DNA of 12,176 bases from an uncultured Lachnospiraceae bacterium (GCA_946533525.1 CAMNBW010000020.1:1-12176), one strand, 5' to 3'. Counted from the first letter of the stretch, positions 1 through 7,126 are shown. Translations and numbers: made by a program. Notes: a model not told the origin generated them from the letters alone.

Positions 1-1750
1 CTCCCAGGAAGCGCCTGTTCTTATCCTTCCAGAAGACAGCGATGTCACTGCTTACGACCATATTGTCCCAGAGCAGGGAAGAATTTAAAAAACCTTCCGG
101 AGCCGCAGCGGATCCAAAGGAGGGAATATTAAAAAGTGAGGGGAGGTCCCGCTGGATGTTTTTATCCAGACGTCTTTCGCAGGACATGACCTTTCCCGGG
201 CCTGCGGAAATAAGCAGCAGAAGGGACCAGTAATAATTTCCGTCCATAGCCCTGATCCTGAAGCAGGAGCTTATGTAATTAAGTCCCGAATTTTTTATCC
301 GCTCCTCCAGGGTAGCTGCATCAAAAAAGGCAAGAAAGCGCTTTCTGTCCTCGGGATAGACCTCTTTTTCGGAAAAGTCCGCAATTTCCTCCGACGTGGG
401 ATTTTTATCATAATCCCCCAGGATGTGTCTGCTGAGAAACAGATTTCTGGAGTAGCCGGTCTTAAGATCCATGAGCTCTATCCTGTCATATATGGAATAG
501 AGGCTCCTCAGTGTCGTATCCAGATCGGAGCGGCGCAGAACCATGGAATTTTTGGAATAATTGCGCAGCATACACAGCAGGGCAAAGCCCTCCGAATAAT
601 CGGCTATGCGCTTTACCTCCATCCTGCAGTAGTAGTTGTCTATGGTGAAGTCGACTACCTCCACATTGCCGGAGATATTGGCCTTGTTGGTGACGGCAAT
701 GAATTTTTCCGATGAAAAGGTATCCTTTGAAAAATACGAGCTTTCGTCCGCCTCAAGGGAATTTATCCCAAGGCTTTTCAATTCCTGCATATAGGCATCA
801 TTGGCAAAAAGATAGTGCAGCTCATTGTTGACGTTGCTTATTATTGCAAGAGGTATCTGGGAATCCTCCAAAGATACCGCCGGAGCATTCTTCTTTGTGG
901 AAACGAAAGGTGTAGCGCTCAGGATGTTAACGCTTGCTATATCGTGATAGTATTTTCTTTTCTTAAGGGACTCTATTTTAAAGCCGTGCCTGCGGATATT
1001 CTCCAGGGTTTCCAGATAAGGCATGGGCTTGCCGTAATAGTACCCCTGTACCTTTTCGCAGCCTATGCTCCTTAGGAAATCCACCTGCTCCTTGGTTTCC
1101 GCCCCCTCGGCAAGGGTATGAATGCCGATCTTCTTTGCCATATCCACAATGGAAGTGATAATGGAACGGGAGCGGTCATTAAAGTCGCTTAGGAAAAGCA
1201 TATCTATCTTCAGAGTTTCAAAGTCGAAATCCTTGAGGAAATTTAAAGAAGAATAGCCGCTGCCGAAGTCGTCCATCCATATGCGGTAGCCCAAAGCGGC
1301 CAGCTTGTCGAAAATGTCGTGCATGAAGTTTCTGTCGTCAGCAATGACGCTCTCGGTTATCTCGACCCTCAGCATATCCAGCGGCACATCATTTTCCATC
1401 GCAGCCTTGTTTATGGTCTCGATCATATCGCACAATCTGAAGTCGAGCCGGGACAGATTAAAGGACACCGGAGTAAAGGGCAGACCGTTAAGCTGGGCGT
1501 TCCTGTAGTCCTGACAGACCTTACGCACAATGCAGCTGTCCAGCTTGTAGATGAGCTCGGCGCCCTCTAAAGCTTCTATGAAAACGGCAGGAGAAAGCAG
1601 ACCGTATTCGGGGTCGTCCCAGCGGGCAAGAGCCTCCATGGCGCAGATCTCCCCTGTGAGGGTTCTTGCTACGGGCTGATAATAGACCTGAATATAGTCA
1701 TTTTCTATAGCCTTATCGATATTATTTATGACGTACTGCTGCATATCCAT
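1..1750 (-). CDS. EAL-domain cyclic-di-GMP phosphodiesterase with C-terminal PAS-like modules (partial, runs off left edge)
   Basis: 583 codons are visible, starting MDMQQYVINNIDKAIEND at 1750 and open to the left edge. Residues about 11-250 are an EAL domain, which hydrolyses cyclic-di-GMP to pGpG. The usual metal and catalytic residues are present: E39 (MEAL), N98 (FNLS), E130 (VEITES), D160-D161 (DDFGSGYSS), K181 (LKID), E215/E218 (AEGAET) and Q235 (QGYYYGKP), so it should be active. EGAET replaces the usual EGVET. After the EAL come a PAS-like stretch (about 285-390), a second PAS-like sensor (about 400-515, with a PEDRKRF motif and an FRIRAMDGNYYW strand), and the start of a third PAS (VFWKDKNRRFLG) at the edge. 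A GGDEF domain may follow outside the window. Putting EAL first and sensors after it is the reverse of the common order. The start is the first ATG after an in-frame stop at 1807-1805. No Shine-Dalgarno is visible. It is divergent from the glucosaminidase gene. Confidence 0.93.
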   Translation of the reverse strand, partial: MDMQQYVINNIDKAIENDYIQVYYQPVARTLTGEICAMEALARWDDPEYGLLSPAVFIEALEGAELIYKLDSCIVRKVCQDYRNAQLNGLPFTPVSFNLSRLDFRLCDMIETINKAAMENDVPLDMLRVEITESVIADDRNFMHDIFDKLAALGYRIWMDDFGSGYSSLNFLKDFDFETLKIDMLFLSDFNDRSRSIITSIVDMAKKIGIHTLAEGAETKEQVDFLRSIGCEKVQGYYYGKPMPYLETLENIRRHGFKIESLKKRKYYHDIASVNILSATPFVSTKKNAPAVSLEDSQIPLAIISNVNNELHYLFANDAYMQELKSLGINSLEADESSYFSKDTFSSEKFIAVTNKANISGNVEVVDFTIDNYYCRMEVKRIADYSEGFALLCMLRNYSKNSMVLRRSDLDTTLRSLYSIYDRIELMDLKTGYSRNLFLSRHILGDYDKNPTSEEIADFSEKEVYPEDRKRFLAFFDAATLEERIKNSGLNYISSCFRIRAMDGNYYWSLLLLISAGPGKVMSCERRLDKNIQRDLPSLFNIPSFGSAAAPEGFLNSSLLWDNMVVSSDIAVFWKDKNRRFLG

Positions 1751-1756
1751 ATAAGA

Positions 1757-1785
1757 ATTATGACATATGAGGGATATAAATTCAA
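1757..1785 (-). promoter_or_regulatory. Candidate SigA promoter for the EAL gene, possibly leaderless
   Basis: On the minus strand TTGAAT (1785-1780) is followed after 17 bp by CATAAT (1762-1757), four and five matches to the SigA consensus. Transcription would begin about seven bases on, at or next to the A of the ATG at 1750. That agrees with the absence of any Shine-Dalgarno in the AT-rich upstream sequence. In such AT-rich DNA a match of this quality can arise by chance. Confidence 0.35.
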
Positions 1786-1942
1786 ATAAATTTGATAAAT
1801 TTAATCATTTATTAATTAAGGAAATTTGGAGTTGTCGTTACTATTCAGTTCCGTTCCGCGCACTGGCTGAGCCTTTTATATTTTGTGCTGCCTCGACAGC
1901 TCTGCATCTATAAAGAAGTAATAATTAAAAATTATCGCAAAG
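1786..1942. other. Divergent intergenic region core, no gene seen
   Basis: The whole gap between the divergent genes is 1751-2054 (304 bp). Outside the two candidate promoters and the leader hairpin, this stretch is AT-rich around 1786-1830 and 1911-1940, with a more GC-rich block at about 1845-1915. That block holds a short GCTG/CAGC inverted repeat near 1887-1900. I see no convincing ORF, RNA gene or riboswitch, and in particular no cyclic-di-GMP riboswitch core. Confidence 0.5.
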
Positions 1943-1971
1943 TTGACATAAAAGATAGGCTGTATTATATT
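1943..1971 (+). promoter_or_regulatory. SigA-type promoter for the glucosaminidase-phosphoesterase unit
   Basis: A perfect -35 TTGACA (1943-1948), a 17-bp spacer and a -10 TATATT (1966-1971, one mismatch to TATAAT) lie about 85 bp before the glucosaminidase start. Transcription would begin near 1978, giving a leader of roughly 77 nt. This is the best promoter match in the window. Confidence 0.75.
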
Positions 1972-2003
1972 ATGTAAATGTATAAGTGGCTCTAAAAATC
2001 AAC

Positions 2004-2029
2004 CCTGTTATAAAAACAGGTGTTTTATA
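2004..2029 (+). promoter_or_regulatory. Overlapping alternative hairpins in the glucosaminidase mRNA leader
   Basis: CCTGTT (2004-2009) can pair with AACAGG (2015-2020) around a 5-nt loop, followed by TGTTTTAT, a weak U-rich tract. An alternative stem pairs TATAAAA (2009-2015) with TTTTATA (2023-2029). The two share bases and cannot form together. This could be a weak attenuator or an mRNA-stabilising structure. No ligand-binding core is recognisable. Confidence 0.3.
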
Positions 2030-2054
2030 GTGAATTTATAATGCGGAGATTATT

Positions 2055-5000
2055 ATGTTCGGAAAAAACAGACATGAATACATAAAAAAACTCATGATAT
2101 TTATTCTTGCAGCGGCGCTGATCCTCAACGGAAGCGCGCTGAGCGCCCTCGGTGATGAGATCTTAAGTGAAAATTCCGCCGTAAGCATAAGCGCCGACAC
2201 GGTTTCCGGGGACGGGAGCCTAACGGACACTGTACCCAAGGCCGGAACCGTGACCCAAAATGAAACGGGCTCGGCTGAGACGCAGAAAACTCCCAATACC
2301 GCGCTCACGGACAATGAAATATCATCGGAGCCGGAAAACGGGGCACAGGAGAAAGAGGAACAGGGAAAATCACAACTTACCGGGGAAACCCCGGAAGAAG
2401 CTTCAGAAAATACAGCTTCGGAAAATACAGCCTCTGAGAACTCAGCTTCGCAAAATTCAGCCTCGGAAAATTCAAGCTCGGAGGCTGCGGTTTCGGATAA
2501 CGAGGCCCTCCTGGAGGCAGAGGCAGTCTCCGGAAACGAGGCTCCGGATATAGAAGCCTATATTCTAAGCGCCAACGAGGCCTTAAGGAATCTGACGCAA
2601 AATAAGATAATACCGGCTGTTATAGTTATGTGCGACGAATATGGACTAAAGAGCGAACCCAGGGGGAGCGCCTCCACTATCGCCAATCTGCCGGTAAGTA
2701 CGACGGTATATCCCAAAGAGGTGGCCTACGCTGATGGCGTCTTCTGGTTCAAGGCTGATACTTATGTAAATGAAGCGGAGTATACCGGCTATATAAATAA
2801 AGAAAACCTAATATACGTGGACGCGGATATGCTTGAGTGGGAGAGGACTTATCTTGACGCTATAAGCGAGGCTTTGAAGGGCGGAAGCGAGGGGCTTTTA
2901 ATGGCGGCCTCCTCCGCGGGAAGCGCAGACGATGAAATAAAGTATGCGGCCCAGGCGGCGATTTCCACCTTTCCCGCTTCCTACCAAAGCGCCCTCAACT
3001 CCCTTAGCGCTAAGCACTCCAACTGGGTCTTCGTGCCCCAGAATGTCGGAGTGAGCTTTGCGGCTGCCCTGGCAGGAGAGCTTTCGGATAAGAACAAAAA
3101 CTGGATATACCATACCGCTCCCGCGAGCTATAAAAACGGCGCGGCCGCCACAAACTGGTACTACGCCTCCCAAAGCTGCCTCGAATACTATATGGACCCG
3201 AGGAACTTCCTTAGCGAGAAGTATATCTTCCAGTTTGAAACCTTAGGGTACAATCCCTCTTATCAGACCGCATCGGGAGTCCAGAGCTTTCTTAACAAGA
3301 CCTTCATGAAAGGAACGATACCCGGGGACAGCCTGACCTATGCCGAGGCCTTTGCAAAGACAGGGGCGGCCCACAAGGTAAGTCCCTACCATCTGGCGGC
3401 GAGGGTCTATCAGGAGCAGGGTGTAAACGGAACCTCGGCTATAATCTCCGGTACATATTCAGGCTATGAGGGGTATTATAACTACTTCAATATAAAGGCC
3501 TCGGGTACTGATCCCATCTTAAACGGCCTTATCTATGCGAAACAGCAGGGGTGGAACACGCGCTACAAGGCCCTGGACGGCGGCGCAGAGTTCTTGGGCT
3601 CCACATACATAGGCAGAGGCCAGGACACCCTTTACACCCAGAAATATAACGTGGCGTCGTCGAGCTCACGCTATTCCCACCAGTATATGCAGAACGCCCA
3701 GGCTGCAGCCACGGAATCCGCCGCCATATACAGTATCTATAACTCTTCGGGCTCCTTAAACGATGCCTTTATATTTAAGATCCCCGTATATACGGATATG
3801 ACAGTGCCTTCTAATACCGACAGCGACGAGACCATCGCCGAGGCCTTGAAGGTAAAGCCGGCAGTCACGCTTAAGTCCGTGAGACCGGTAAATATTTTCG
3901 GAACCTCCCTTTCTGATATGGGTATTTACAGAATATCCACAACCGGAAAGATCTTAAGCGTATCCTCCGACGCCGCATCCCTCTCGGCGCAGAGCTCCGC
4001 TCCTGCGATAGTGCTCGATCATACTTCCGGAAATCTGGTGTATCTTAAGGCGGTTAATGCGAAAAACTCCGCTGTGTCCGGGATAAACAGGAGCGTAAAG
4101 CTAACCATCACCCTCGATGGCTTTGAGGGCTCAGATTACAGCTTTAACGCAGCGATAAAAAGCGAAAAGCCAAAGATCAAGCTTAAGAAAGCTGTTATCT
4201 ATTCGGGCCTGGGCTCGGGAGAAGCCCTTATTACGGATTCTGCCGGAAATATAATAAGTCTTCCAGAGGATACTGCGGTAAAGACGACGGCAGCTGACGT
4301 GAAGGTAAGCATGAACAGCGACAGGTCCGGGGTCATAATAACCCCGTTAAACGCCTCCTCATTTAAGGCCGGCAGCAGGAAGCTTACCTTTTCCTCCTCG
4401 GAGTGGAATTCTGACCTGACTCTTTCGGTCAGCGTTAAGAAGGCCTCGAAGCCCACCCTGGCGTTGTCCGCAAAGACCGTCGTCTTTAATAAGTCGGTCA
4501 CGGCTTCAAAGAAGGTCATACGCTACAGCGTCAACGGAAGCGGCCTTAGCGTCAACAGGCTGGAGATCGAGGGCGCCAACGTAAAGAGTGCGAACGCCCT
4601 TGATGCCGGCTATATAAGCGCTGTAAAAACCTCGGAGGGAAGGCTTACCCTCGGCTTTGCCTCGGGAGCTGCCGCCGGGACCTATACCTATAAGCTGACC
4701 GGTACTATAGACGATTTCGGCGGGACAAGCTATACGATGAAGAGCGTAAAGCTCAGCATAAAGGTGGTAAATAAGACCCCGGACAAGGTGGTCGGGATCT
4801 CGGCTAAGGGCAATGTAAACCTTGTGAACAGGGGCGGGACTGACAGGCTCTATACCCTAAGCCGTCTAAACCAGATAGGGGCAGAAAGCATAACCGCCGT
4901 AAGCGTGGAGGGAGAAAATTCGTCCAAATTCAGCGCAGAGGTGCTCCTTAAAGGGAGTACGGACGATAACGGTTATACGGTAAAGAGCGAAGCCGGGGCG

Positions 5001-5450
5001 ATAGCTGTCCATGCGCAAAGCGGCGCAGCCTTAAGCCATAAGATAAGCTACGCCATTCCGCTTAAGATAACCCTCGACAACGGCTATGTGCTGACGAAAA
5101 CGGTAAAGCTTAAGCCCACCAATAAAAGGGCTAAGCTCTCCACCCTCGTTAAGACCATAACCCTTACAAGGGGCAGCACCGACAAGGCCTGTTATCTGGT
5201 AAGCTCCGGCATAGGAAATGACAATACCCTGATCTCCTCCGCCGAGCTTGTGAGCGGGAATAAGAACAGCAGGAATTTCACTTTGAGCACAGTGACCACA
5301 GGCGCGTCCAAGCTCTACGCCGTGAAGCTTAAGGTAAGCAATGAGTCCATGAAGCCCGGAAAATATACCTTACAGCTATACGCATATCCCGAGGGGGATT
5401 CCACCGCCGCCAAGCCTGTAAAGGTCAATGTAAAGGTTACGGTAAAATAA
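2055..5450 (+). CDS. Secreted N-acetylglucosaminidase (GH73-type peptidoglycan hydrolase) with Ig-like repeats
   Basis: This 1131-residue exported protein is predicted to cut the glycan backbone of peptidoglycan in cell separation or wall turnover. The start has a GGAG at 2045-2048, six bases upstream. Residues 1-33 form a signal peptide (basic start, core LMIFILAAALIL, likely cleavage near SALG-DE). A Ser/Glu/Asn/Ala-rich linker follows to about 180, with five ASENT-type repeats. Residues about 183-257 resemble an SH3-like wall-binding module (VSTTVYPKEV, then GYINKENLIYV). The catalytic domain spans about 305-582, with FPASYQSALNSLSAKHSNWVF, DPRNFL, and SPYHLAARVYQEQG carrying the likely catalytic Glu454, then GYYNYFNIKASG. 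From about 600 to the end lie about five beta-rich, Lys/Ser/Thr-rich Ig-like units. No LPXTG motif or C-terminal membrane anchor is seen, so attachment is probably non-covalent. Its TAA overlaps the next start codon by one base. Confidence 0.9.
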   Translation: MFGKNRHEYIKKLMIFILAAALILNGSALSALGDEILSENSAVSISADTVSGDGSLTDTVPKAGTVTQNETGSAETQKTPNTALTDNEISSEPENGAQEKEEQGKSQLTGETPEEASENTASENTASENSASQNSASENSSSEAAVSDNEALLEAEAVSGNEAPDIEAYILSANEALRNLTQNKIIPAVIVMCDEYGLKSEPRGSASTIANLPVSTTVYPKEVAYADGVFWFKADTYVNEAEYTGYINKENLIYVDADMLEWERTYLDAISEALKGGSEGLLMAASSAGSADDEIKYAAQAAISTFPASYQSALNSLSAKHSNWVFVPQNVGVSFAAALAGELSDKNKNWIYHTAPASYKNGAAATNWYYASQSCLEYYMDPRNFLSEKYIFQFETLGYNPSYQTASGVQSFLNKTFMKGTIPGDSLTYAEAFAKTGAAHKVSPYHLAARVYQEQGVNGTSAIISGTYSGYEGYYNYFNIKASGTDPILNGLIYAKQQGWNTRYKALDGGAEFLGSTYIGRGQDTLYTQKYNVASSSSRYSHQYMQNAQAAATESAAIYSIYNSSGSLNDAFIFKIPVYTDMTVPSNTDSDETIAEALKVKPAVTLKSVRPVNIFGTSLSDMGIYRISTTGKILSVSSDAASLSAQSSAPAIVLDHTSGNLVYLKAVNAKNSAVSGINRSVKLTITLDGFEGSDYSFNAAIKSEKPKIKLKKAVIYSGLGSGEALITDSAGNIISLPEDTAVKTTAADVKVSMNSDRSGVIITPLNASSFKAGSRKLTFSSSEWNSDLTLSVSVKKASKPTLALSAKTVVFNKSVTASKKVIRYSVNGSGLSVNRLEIEGANVKSANALDAGYISAVKTSEGRLTLGFASGAAAGTYTYKLTGTIDDFGGTSYTMKSVKLSIKVVNKTPDKVVGISAKGNVNLVNRGGTDRLYTLSRLNQIGAESITAVSVEGENSSKFSAEVLLKGSTDDNGYTVKSEAGAIAVHAQSGAALSHKISYAIPLKITLDNGYVLTKTVKLKPTNKRAKLSTLVKTITLTRGSTDKACYLVSSGIGNDNTLISSAELVSGNKNSRNFTLSTVTTGASKLYAVKLKVSNESMKPGKYTLQLYAYPEGDSTAAKPVKVNVKVTVK
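2400..2474 (+). repeat. 15-bp tandem repeat encoding A-S-E/Q-N-T/S, five copies
   Basis: Five in-frame 15-bp units encode ASENT, ASENT, ASENS, ASQNS and ASENS (residues 116-140 of the glucosaminidase). A degenerate SSSEAAVSDNEA tail follows. Copies differ mainly at third codon positions, so the repeat is not freshly duplicated. It lies in the linker just after the signal peptide, where such low-complexity acidic tracts act as flexible spacers through the wall. Copy number could vary between strains by slippage. Confidence 0.85.
3852..5447 (+). repeat. About five diverged Ig-like repeat domains at the C-terminus of the glucosaminidase
   Basis: Protein-level repeats begin near residues 600 (PAVTLKSVRPVNIF), 704 (KPKIKLKKAVIYSG), 798 (KPTLALSAKTVVF), 908 (DKVVGISAKGNVNLV) and 1024 (RAKLSTLVKTITLTRG). 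Each opens with a Lys-rich strand and runs through alternating hydrophobic strands. Several close with a motif like YKLTGTIDDFG or VLTKTVKLKP. Units are roughly 95-115 residues and strongly diverged. A wall-binding or surface-spacer role is inferred from position only. Confidence 0.55.
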
Positions 5451-6199
5451 TGAGTACCTATGTGGTCAGCGACCTTCACGGAGCATACGACAGGTTTATA
5501 AAGCTAATGGATATAATGGCGCCGGATATAGAAGGCGGGAAGGATGAGCTCTATATCCTGGGCGATTACGGAGACTGGGGGGAAAAGTCCATTGAGACCA
5601 TAAGGTACGTTATGGAACTTGACCGCTCTGAGCATGTCCACTGCATAAAGGGCAATCACGACCTTATGTTTGAAGAGCAGATCCTTAAGCCCGACTATCT
5701 CGATGCGAACTGGTACTATTCCAACATGGGGATGAAGACCTGGGACGCATACTGTAAGCTTGAGAGTGAAGAGCGCGAAAGCATAGCCTCCTGGCTTAAG
5801 GATTTAAAATACAGCCTGGAATTCGAGATAGACGGGGAGCTCTATATGGTCGCCCATGCCTATCCCTATTTCGGAAACAGGGGTAATCTGGGCTATCTTT
5901 ATACGACCCATGATGCGGTGTGGATGCGCCTTAACTGGGACAGCGACCCCTTCAGCGACTACCACGGCAGAAAGCGCTACAGAGCCCTTATCTGCGGGCA
6001 CACCATAACTTCGAGATACTTTATCCAGTCGGGATTAAATAAGCCCTTTGAGCACAACTGTATCTACAAGGGACCGCATTTTATCGGTATTGACTGCGGG
6101 GCAAAATGCATAGAATACAGCCATCTTTGGGCGAGGGAAGCAAAGGAAGCCCGCCTCGGAGCCCTGCGGATAGAGGATATGAAAGAATTCTATGCGTGA
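5450..6199 (+). CDS. Calcineurin-like metallophosphoesterase (PPP/ApaH-like family)
   Basis: This 249-residue cytoplasmic-looking protein has no signal peptide. The metallophosphoesterase motifs appear in order: D8-x-H10 (SDLHG), G38-D39-Y-G-D42-W-G44, G68-N-H-D71 (KGNHDLM), H136 (VAHAY) and G-H184 (ICGHT), then IGIDCGAK near the end. These bind two metals and cleave phosphate esters. The layout and length resemble bacterial Ser/Thr phosphatases of the PPP type and ApaH/PrpE-like dinucleoside tetraphosphate hydrolases. The third motif normally reads GDxxDRG; here Arg is replaced by Trp43, which usually contacts substrate phosphate, so the substrate may differ from classic PPP enzymes. The ATG overlaps the upstream TAA (TAATG), which suggests translational coupling with the glucosaminidase. 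The exact substrate cannot be told from the sequence. Confidence 0.88.
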   Translation: MSTYVVSDLHGAYDRFIKLMDIMAPDIEGGKDELYILGDYGDWGEKSIETIRYVMELDRSEHVHCIKGNHDLMFEEQILKPDYLDANWYYSNMGMKTWDAYCKLESEERESIASWLKDLKYSLEFEIDGELYMVAHAYPYFGNRGNLGYLYTTHDAVWMRLNWDSDPFSDYHGRKRYRALICGHTITSRYFIQSGLNKPFEHNCIYKGPHFIGIDCGAKCIEYSHLWAREAKEARLGALRIEDMKEFYA

Positions 6200-6217
6200 T
6201 GAAAAACTGCCGCCGAT

Positions 6218-6274
6218 TGTGGATAACATTATAACACTCATTATTTTTTCCACAAATATATCCACTTATCCACC
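6218..6274. promoter_or_regulatory. DnaA-box cluster in the intergenic region
   Basis: Within 57 bp there are two matches to the DnaA consensus TTWTNCACA: TTATCCACA on the minus strand (6218-6226) and TTTTCCACA on the plus strand (6246-6254). They are followed by ATATCCACT (6258-6266, two mismatches) and TTATCCACC (6266-6274, one mismatch), both on the plus strand. The sequence between the first two boxes is very AT-rich. No dnaA, dnaN or other origin gene is in the window. It may be a DnaA-regulated promoter for the next gene or a DnaA titration or reactivation site. One-mismatch boxes also occur inside genes here (1140-1148 and 3933-3941), so only the clustering is notable. Confidence 0.55.
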
Positions 6275-6321
6275 AAAAATATCCCGAAATTTGCACTAAT
6301 GAGAGGAATGACCCTTAAAAC

Positions 6322-7086
6322 ATGGAAAAGGGAATGAAAAGCGTTTCACCGACAGATGTTATAAGATTTAATAACGCGAAAAAACTGGTCCTTGAGGAGG
6401 GAAGGGGGGACTCCGGTATAGGGACCCTGTCTGAAAAAACAACGCACCGTATTATCAAGCGTTATCTGGAGAGTAACACACGATTTCACGAGGTCCGTCT
6501 AGGAGATTACATAGCAGATGTTTATAACGGCTCTAACATATACGAAATCCAGACCAGGAACTTTGGAAACCTTAAAAGTAAGCTGCCGATATTTTTGGAG
6601 ATAGCACCCGTGACCGTCGTCTATCCGGTCAGCGTGAACAGATCCTTAGTCTGGATAGAGCCCGAAAGCGGTGAGATAAAGGAGACCCGCAGGTCGGGAA
6701 AGCATGGACGGATAACAGATATTTTTAAAGAACTGGTGTTTATTAAAGATTATCTCGAAAACGATAACTTAAGCTTTCGGGTATTGTTTTTTGAGTCCAC
6801 AGACTACAGGCTCTTAAACGGCTACGGGAAGGATAAGAAGAAGCACGCGACGAAGCTCGACAACGTACCGGAGGTCCTTTTGGGAGAACTGGAGCTTAAA
6901 GGGCCGTCGGACTTTATTTCCTTTTTGCCGGAGAACCTCCCCGAGGAATTCAGTACCGAGGAATTCAGGGCCTGCTCGGGCACCGATAAAAAGATGGTCG
7001 GAAAAGAGGTAACTGTCTTGAGGAGCCTTGGACTTATAGAAAAATGCGGGAACCGGGGCAGGGCATATCTGTACAGAAGGGCCTGA
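6322..7086 (+). CDS. Putative PD-(D/E)xK nuclease-like protein with C-terminal winged helix
   Basis: The protein has 254 residues and no signal peptide or membrane segment. It resembles a conserved, uncharacterised Firmicutes family (from memory, DUF8091-like). After a helix (GTLSEKTTHRIIKRYLE, about 34-50) comes HEVRLGDYIADVYNG, then YEIQTRNFGNL. E57, D66 and E75-x-Q77 are spaced like a PD-(D/E)xK active site with Gln in place of the usual Lys, as in the restriction enzyme BglII. Strands VTVVYPV, SLVWIEP and LSFRVLFFE follow, with the motif DYRLLNGYGKDKKKHATK at about 160-177. Residues about 205-254 look like a winged helix (FSTEEFRACSG...EVTVLRSLGLIEKCG...YLYRR). DNA binding or cleavage is inferred. 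ATG 6322 is the first start after an in-frame TAA at 6316-6318. Its AGAGGA (6302-6307) lies 14 bases upstream, rather far, so initiation may be weak. Confidence 0.75.
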   Translation: MEKGMKSVSPTDVIRFNNAKKLVLEEGRGDSGIGTLSEKTTHRIIKRYLESNTRFHEVRLGDYIADVYNGSNIYEIQTRNFGNLKSKLPIFLEIAPVTVVYPVSVNRSLVWIEPESGEIKETRRSGKHGRITDIFKELVFIKDYLENDNLSFRVLFFESTDYRLLNGYGKDKKKHATKLDNVPEVLLGELELKGPSDFISFLPENLPEEFSTEEFRACSGTDKKMVGKEVTVLRSLGLIEKCGNRGRAYLYRRA

Positions 7087-7108
7087 TTATCCGGGCAAAA
7101 AAATCTGA

Positions 7109-7126
7109 AAAATTTTCGAAAATTTT
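7109..7126. promoter_or_regulatory. Perfect 18-bp AT-rich palindrome upstream of the operon promoter
   Basis: AAAATTTTCGAAAATTTT is fully self-complementary. It lies 23 bp after the stop of the nuclease-like gene and about 39 bp before the -10 of the next operon. Perfect symmetry with a central CG would suit a dimeric transcription factor. It has no loop and no GC-rich stem with a U-tract, so it is a poor intrinsic terminator. The A/T tracts could also act as an UP element or cause DNA bending. Confidence 0.45.

Noticed and set aside
42..1570. Several plus-strand ORFs of 63-96 codons
   Set aside because: They lie opposite the minus-strand EAL/PAS gene, which has clear domains over its full length, and they have no recognisable protein content.
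1800..2054. Cyclic-di-GMP riboswitch in the divergent region
   Set aside because: The conserved GEMM core and tetraloop receptor were not found on either strand.
2036..2314. 92-codon minus-strand ORF over the glucosaminidase start
   Set aside because: It is antisense to the signal peptide and linker, reads as a hydrophobic shadow of that region, and has no ribosome site of note.
6200..6321. Chromosomal replication origin (oriC)
   Set aside because: DnaA boxes are present but no dnaA, dnaN, recF or rpmH neighbours, and the gap is short. Kept as a DnaA-box cluster only.
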